Source: CAZITB01 sp964542055
Lineage (GTDB): Bacteria; Planctomycetota; Phycisphaerae; Sedimentisphaerales; CAMDDF01
NCBI GenBank assembly: GCA_964542055.1
Contig: CAZITB010000138.1
Location: forward strand, 1-6,187
Reading direction: 5' to 3'
DNA: 6,187 bases
This document shows, piece after piece, positions 4,943 through 6,187 of the stretch. Positions within the stretch are counted from its first letter, which is position 1; each line of letters opens with the position of its first letter. A program made the position numbers and the translations under genes. Under the pieces are notes generated by a model, which was given only the letters and a program-made list of their open reading frames with translations, had not been told where the DNA came from and ran no database searches.

Positions 4943-5494
4943 ATGAAAAAAAACGAAAAAAATTTATTTTCAGCAAAATTACTTGGTGAAAGACTAAAGA
5001 AAAGCAGAGTAAATAAAGGTTTTAGCCAAACCGATTTAGCAAAAATGCTAGGATTTAAAACTAGTGCTTCTTTATCTAATATTGAAAAAGGAAAATCGCT
5101 AGTTGACACAAAAATTTTGTGTGAGATCAGTTGTATATTAGATATTGACTTGCATTGGCTAATTACAGGTGAGCAGTCACCGGAAGTCAAAAAAGTAAAA
5201 GATAAAAACAAGCAGCTCTCCGAAATGGCATATAAATATATAGCCAGGCAAATTGCAGACTTATTAGAACATAAACATGATCTTGAGCGGAATTTGAAAA
5301 AAGCAATCGAATCAGGAAAAAGGGAGGATGAAACCGAAAGACAATACCAGGAATTTATTGAACGGTGGCGGTTGGACATAAGACAGGCCGAGAGAATGAT
5401 CGAACAGGCTAAAAACGACGAACCTATTTTAAAAGATGTATTGGATAGCCTGGAGAAGTTGGGCTTGATTGATGAACCCCACGAGCAATCTTGA
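4943..5494 (+). CDS. XRE-family repressor (CI-like, no peptidase domain)
   Basis: This 183-residue protein is the only plus-strand gene and is divergent from the early operon, the usual position for a lysogeny repressor. The helix-turn-helix is at about 13-75. GERLKKSRVNKGFSQTDLAK is helices 1-2, then MLGFKTSASLSNIEKGKS contains the recognition helix and E-x-G turn, and IDLHWLITGEQSP closes the domain. Residues about 88-160 are charged and heptad-like (QIADLLEHKHDLERNLKKAIE, then RQYQEFIERWRLDIRQAERM) and would form a coiled coil. No Ser-Lys peptidase domain is present, so RecA-stimulated self-cleavage is not expected. The start at 4943 has no Shine-Dalgarno site, unlike most genes here. The gene is AT-rich. 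Confidence 0.88.
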   Translation: MKKNEKNLFSAKLLGERLKKSRVNKGFSQTDLAKMLGFKTSASLSNIEKGKSLVDTKILCEISCILDIDLHWLITGEQSPEVKKVKDKNKQLSEMAYKYIARQIADLLEHKHDLERNLKKAIESGKREDETERQYQEFIERWRLDIRQAERMIEQAKNDEPILKDVLDSLEKLGLIDEPHEQS

Positions 5495-5700
5495 TTTTTA
5501 CTCTTTTTGTGTAAATTTTGGTATTTTGTCGGCATTTTCACAAAGATTATTTTTTTTGCAATGTAAGCCCTTTATTACAAAAGACTTAGAAAAAAGTTAA
5601 ATTTTTTTTTCAAAAAAACCGCCTCATTTTCCAAAAGACTTGACGATTTTCCTAAATACTTAGTGTCATTTTTGAAATCACCCACTTTCTAACTTACCTA
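5495..5700. other. Non-coding, A/T-tract-rich stretch after the repressor
   Basis: No credible gene is seen on either strand. It holds homopolymer tracts. One is an AAAAAA-GTTAAA-TTTTTTTTT arrangement at 5590-5610, which could act as a weak terminator for the repressor transcript. AAAAGACTT occurs twice (5579-5587 and 5633-5641, 54 bp apart). TTTTGTCGGCATTTT near 5524 is a one-base variant of the TTTGTCGCAT motif found further right. A strong GC-rich terminator for the repressor is not visible. Confidence 0.45.
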
Positions 5701-5722
5701 TTTTGCCTATTTTATCAAAACC

Positions 5723-5749
5723 ATGTCCGCGAGCATGTCCGAATGTCCG
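5723..5749. repeat. Three ATGTCCG direct repeats
   Basis: ATGTCCG occurs at 5723-5729, 5735-5741 and 5743-5749, spaced 12 and 8 bp. CGAGC (5730-5734) and GCTCG (5749-5753) can form a short stem around the last two copies. The cluster is GC-richer than its surroundings. It may be a protein-binding array. Confidence 0.55.
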
Positions 5750-5755
5750 CTCGAC

Positions 5756-5785
5756 ACTTCGTTTGTTCGTCTGTTTACTTCGTTT
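5756..5785. repeat. ACTTCGTTT direct repeat, 21-bp spacing
   Basis: ACTTCGTTT occurs at 5756-5764 and 5777-5785. The spacing of 21 bp is two helical turns, so proteins bound to both copies would face the same side. The distance is typical of iterons, but two copies are few. Confidence 0.45.
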
Positions 5786-5794
5786 AGATTCCTG

Positions 5795-5855
5795 GTTTAA
5801 ATGCGGTCAAATCGCTGTTTTAAATACCGTTAAAGGGGTTTTAAACACTTTTAAA
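5795..5855. repeat. Helically phased TTTTAAA motifs
   Basis: TTTTAAA occurs at 5818-5824, 5839-5845 and 5849-5855. The related CGTTAAA is at 5828-5834, giving steps of 10, 11 and 10 bp. GTTTAAA at 5795-5801 lies 23 bp upstream. Motifs in phase with the helix suggest bent DNA, an unwinding element or cooperative protein binding. Confidence 0.45.
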
Positions 5856-5956
5856 GATCATTGCCGTTTGTCGCATTTCATTTGCACAGAAAGCCGAAAA
5901 AAGCCAAAAAGTCGCATTTTAAAAAACCCCTCACAAAATCGCATAAACCCTGTAAT

Positions 5957-6020
5957 ATACCGCATTTACCCATGAAATTTCGGCCAATACCGCTTGTCGC
6001 ATATTATATTACGGTTTACA
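5957..6020. repeat. 64-bp direct repeat, copy 1
   Basis: This copy runs from ATACCGCATTTACC to ATTACGGTTTACA. It matches copy 2 except for a 4-5 base variable patch, two single-base insertions and one substitution. Each copy contains AATACCGCT, TGTCGCAT and ACGGTTTACA in the same order. The 3' half is the best conserved, which suggests that this part is the bound or functional part. Confidence 0.75.
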
Positions 6021-6052
6021 ACCACCCCACGAATTGTTTGTAACCCCCGCCA

Positions 6053-6117
6053 ATACCGCTATTTACCGTTCAATTTCGGCTAATACCGCTTTGTCGCATA
6101 TTATATTACGGTTTACA
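6053..6117. repeat. 65-bp direct repeat, copy 2
   Basis: This second copy starts 96 bp after copy 1 and is separated from it by 32 bp of unrelated sequence. It carries CTTTGTCGCAT where copy 1 has CTTGTCGCAT. The inverted ATGCGAC motifs follow downstream, so forward and inverted sites face each other across about 6100-6140. Confidence 0.75.
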
Positions 6118-6187
6118 TGTAGTGTAGAGCGAAATTAAAAATGCGACAAAATGAAAAATTATGCGACAAACCCTGTAAACGTACAAA

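Larger units (their letters stand above)
5867..6170. repeat. GTCGCAT motif array in both orientations
   Basis: The core GTCGCAT occurs forward at 5870-5876, 5911-5917, 5996-6002 and 6093-6099, with a variant ATCGCAT at 5938-5944. It is inverted (ATGCGAC) at 6141-6147 and 6161-6167, 20 bp apart. Several copies extend to TTTGTCGCAT. Spacing of forward copies is irregular (41, 27, 58, 97 bp). AAACCCTGTAA also repeats at 5945-5955 and 6168-6178. The region has no credible gene. It could be binding sites for a replication initiator, transposase, integrase or the repressor. Confidence 0.6.

Noticed and set aside
4927..5541. 204-residue minus-strand ORF opposite the repressor
   Set aside because: It is antisense to a clear XRE repressor, is Ser/Phe/Cys-rich as expected of a shadow frame, and has no family pattern.
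5579..5641. AAAAGACTT repeats as an attachment core
   Set aside because: Nine bases in an A-rich stretch only 54 bp apart; att cores should flank the element, so this is more likely chance or an operator half-site.
5703..5975. Plus-strand ORF of 90 codons in the repeat region
   Set aside because: It runs across several direct repeats, has low-quality composition (Cys, Arg, Lys and Pro scattered) and no Shine-Dalgarno site; it is most likely a chance frame.
5861..6043. Plus-strand ORF of 60 codons overlapping the GTCGCAT array
   Set aside because: It covers repeat copy 1 and its flank, and the sequence is basic and unstructured, with no initiation signal.
5867..6170. CRISPR array
   Set aside because: Repeat spacing is irregular, copies occur in both orientations, the cores are only 7-10 bp, and no cas gene is seen.

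Overview
The window reads as the regulatory end of a prophage or prophage-like satellite in a bacterium. Most genes carry recognisable AAGG, GGAGG or GAGGG Shine-Dalgarno sites 5-9 nt before ATG. Composition is moderate to AT-rich, and strongly AT-rich in the immunity region. Nothing visible fixes the host phylum. I see no tRNA, rRNA, CRISPR array or IS element.

Layout from right to left. Bases about 5495-6187 hold no convincing gene but carry layered repeats: three ATGTCCG, two ACTTCGTTT 21 bp apart, TTTTAAA-type motifs every 10-11 bp, seven copies of a GTCGCAT core in both orientations, and two copies of a 64-65 bp repeat 96-97 bp apart. This looks like an origin, an element end or a multi-site operator. 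To its left is a plus-strand XRE-type repressor (4943-5494). A short, very AT-rich divergent promoter region separates it from a long leftward gene series that fills the rest of the window.

The leftward series begins with a 47-residue ribbon-helix-helix protein (4731-4874) and two further XRE-type regulators (4259-4669 and 3692-4189). A tightly coupled set of small genes follows: an unknown with a TerB-like motif, a stand-alone MutS domain I-like protein, and a helical unknown. Then come an HK97-type prohead protease (2009-2785), an HK97-fold major capsid protein (668-1840), a Gam-like host-nuclease inhibitor candidate (159-575), and an unknown gene cut by the left edge (start at 162). Several junctions overlap (ATGA at 3692-3695, TGATG at 3073-3077, ATGA at 159-162), which points to translational coupling.

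Two points stand out. First, the regulators run straight into protease and capsid with no terminase or portal gene between them, which is not the usual head-gene order and suggests a rearranged phage or a capsid-encoding satellite. Second, the capsid gene is bracketed by RNA structure. The 168 nt between protease and capsid hold a long stem-loop, a small hairpin and a terminator-like hairpin with a competing fold. A long terminator hairpin followed by UUUUGUU lies just after the capsid stop. This could set capsid output separately from its neighbours.
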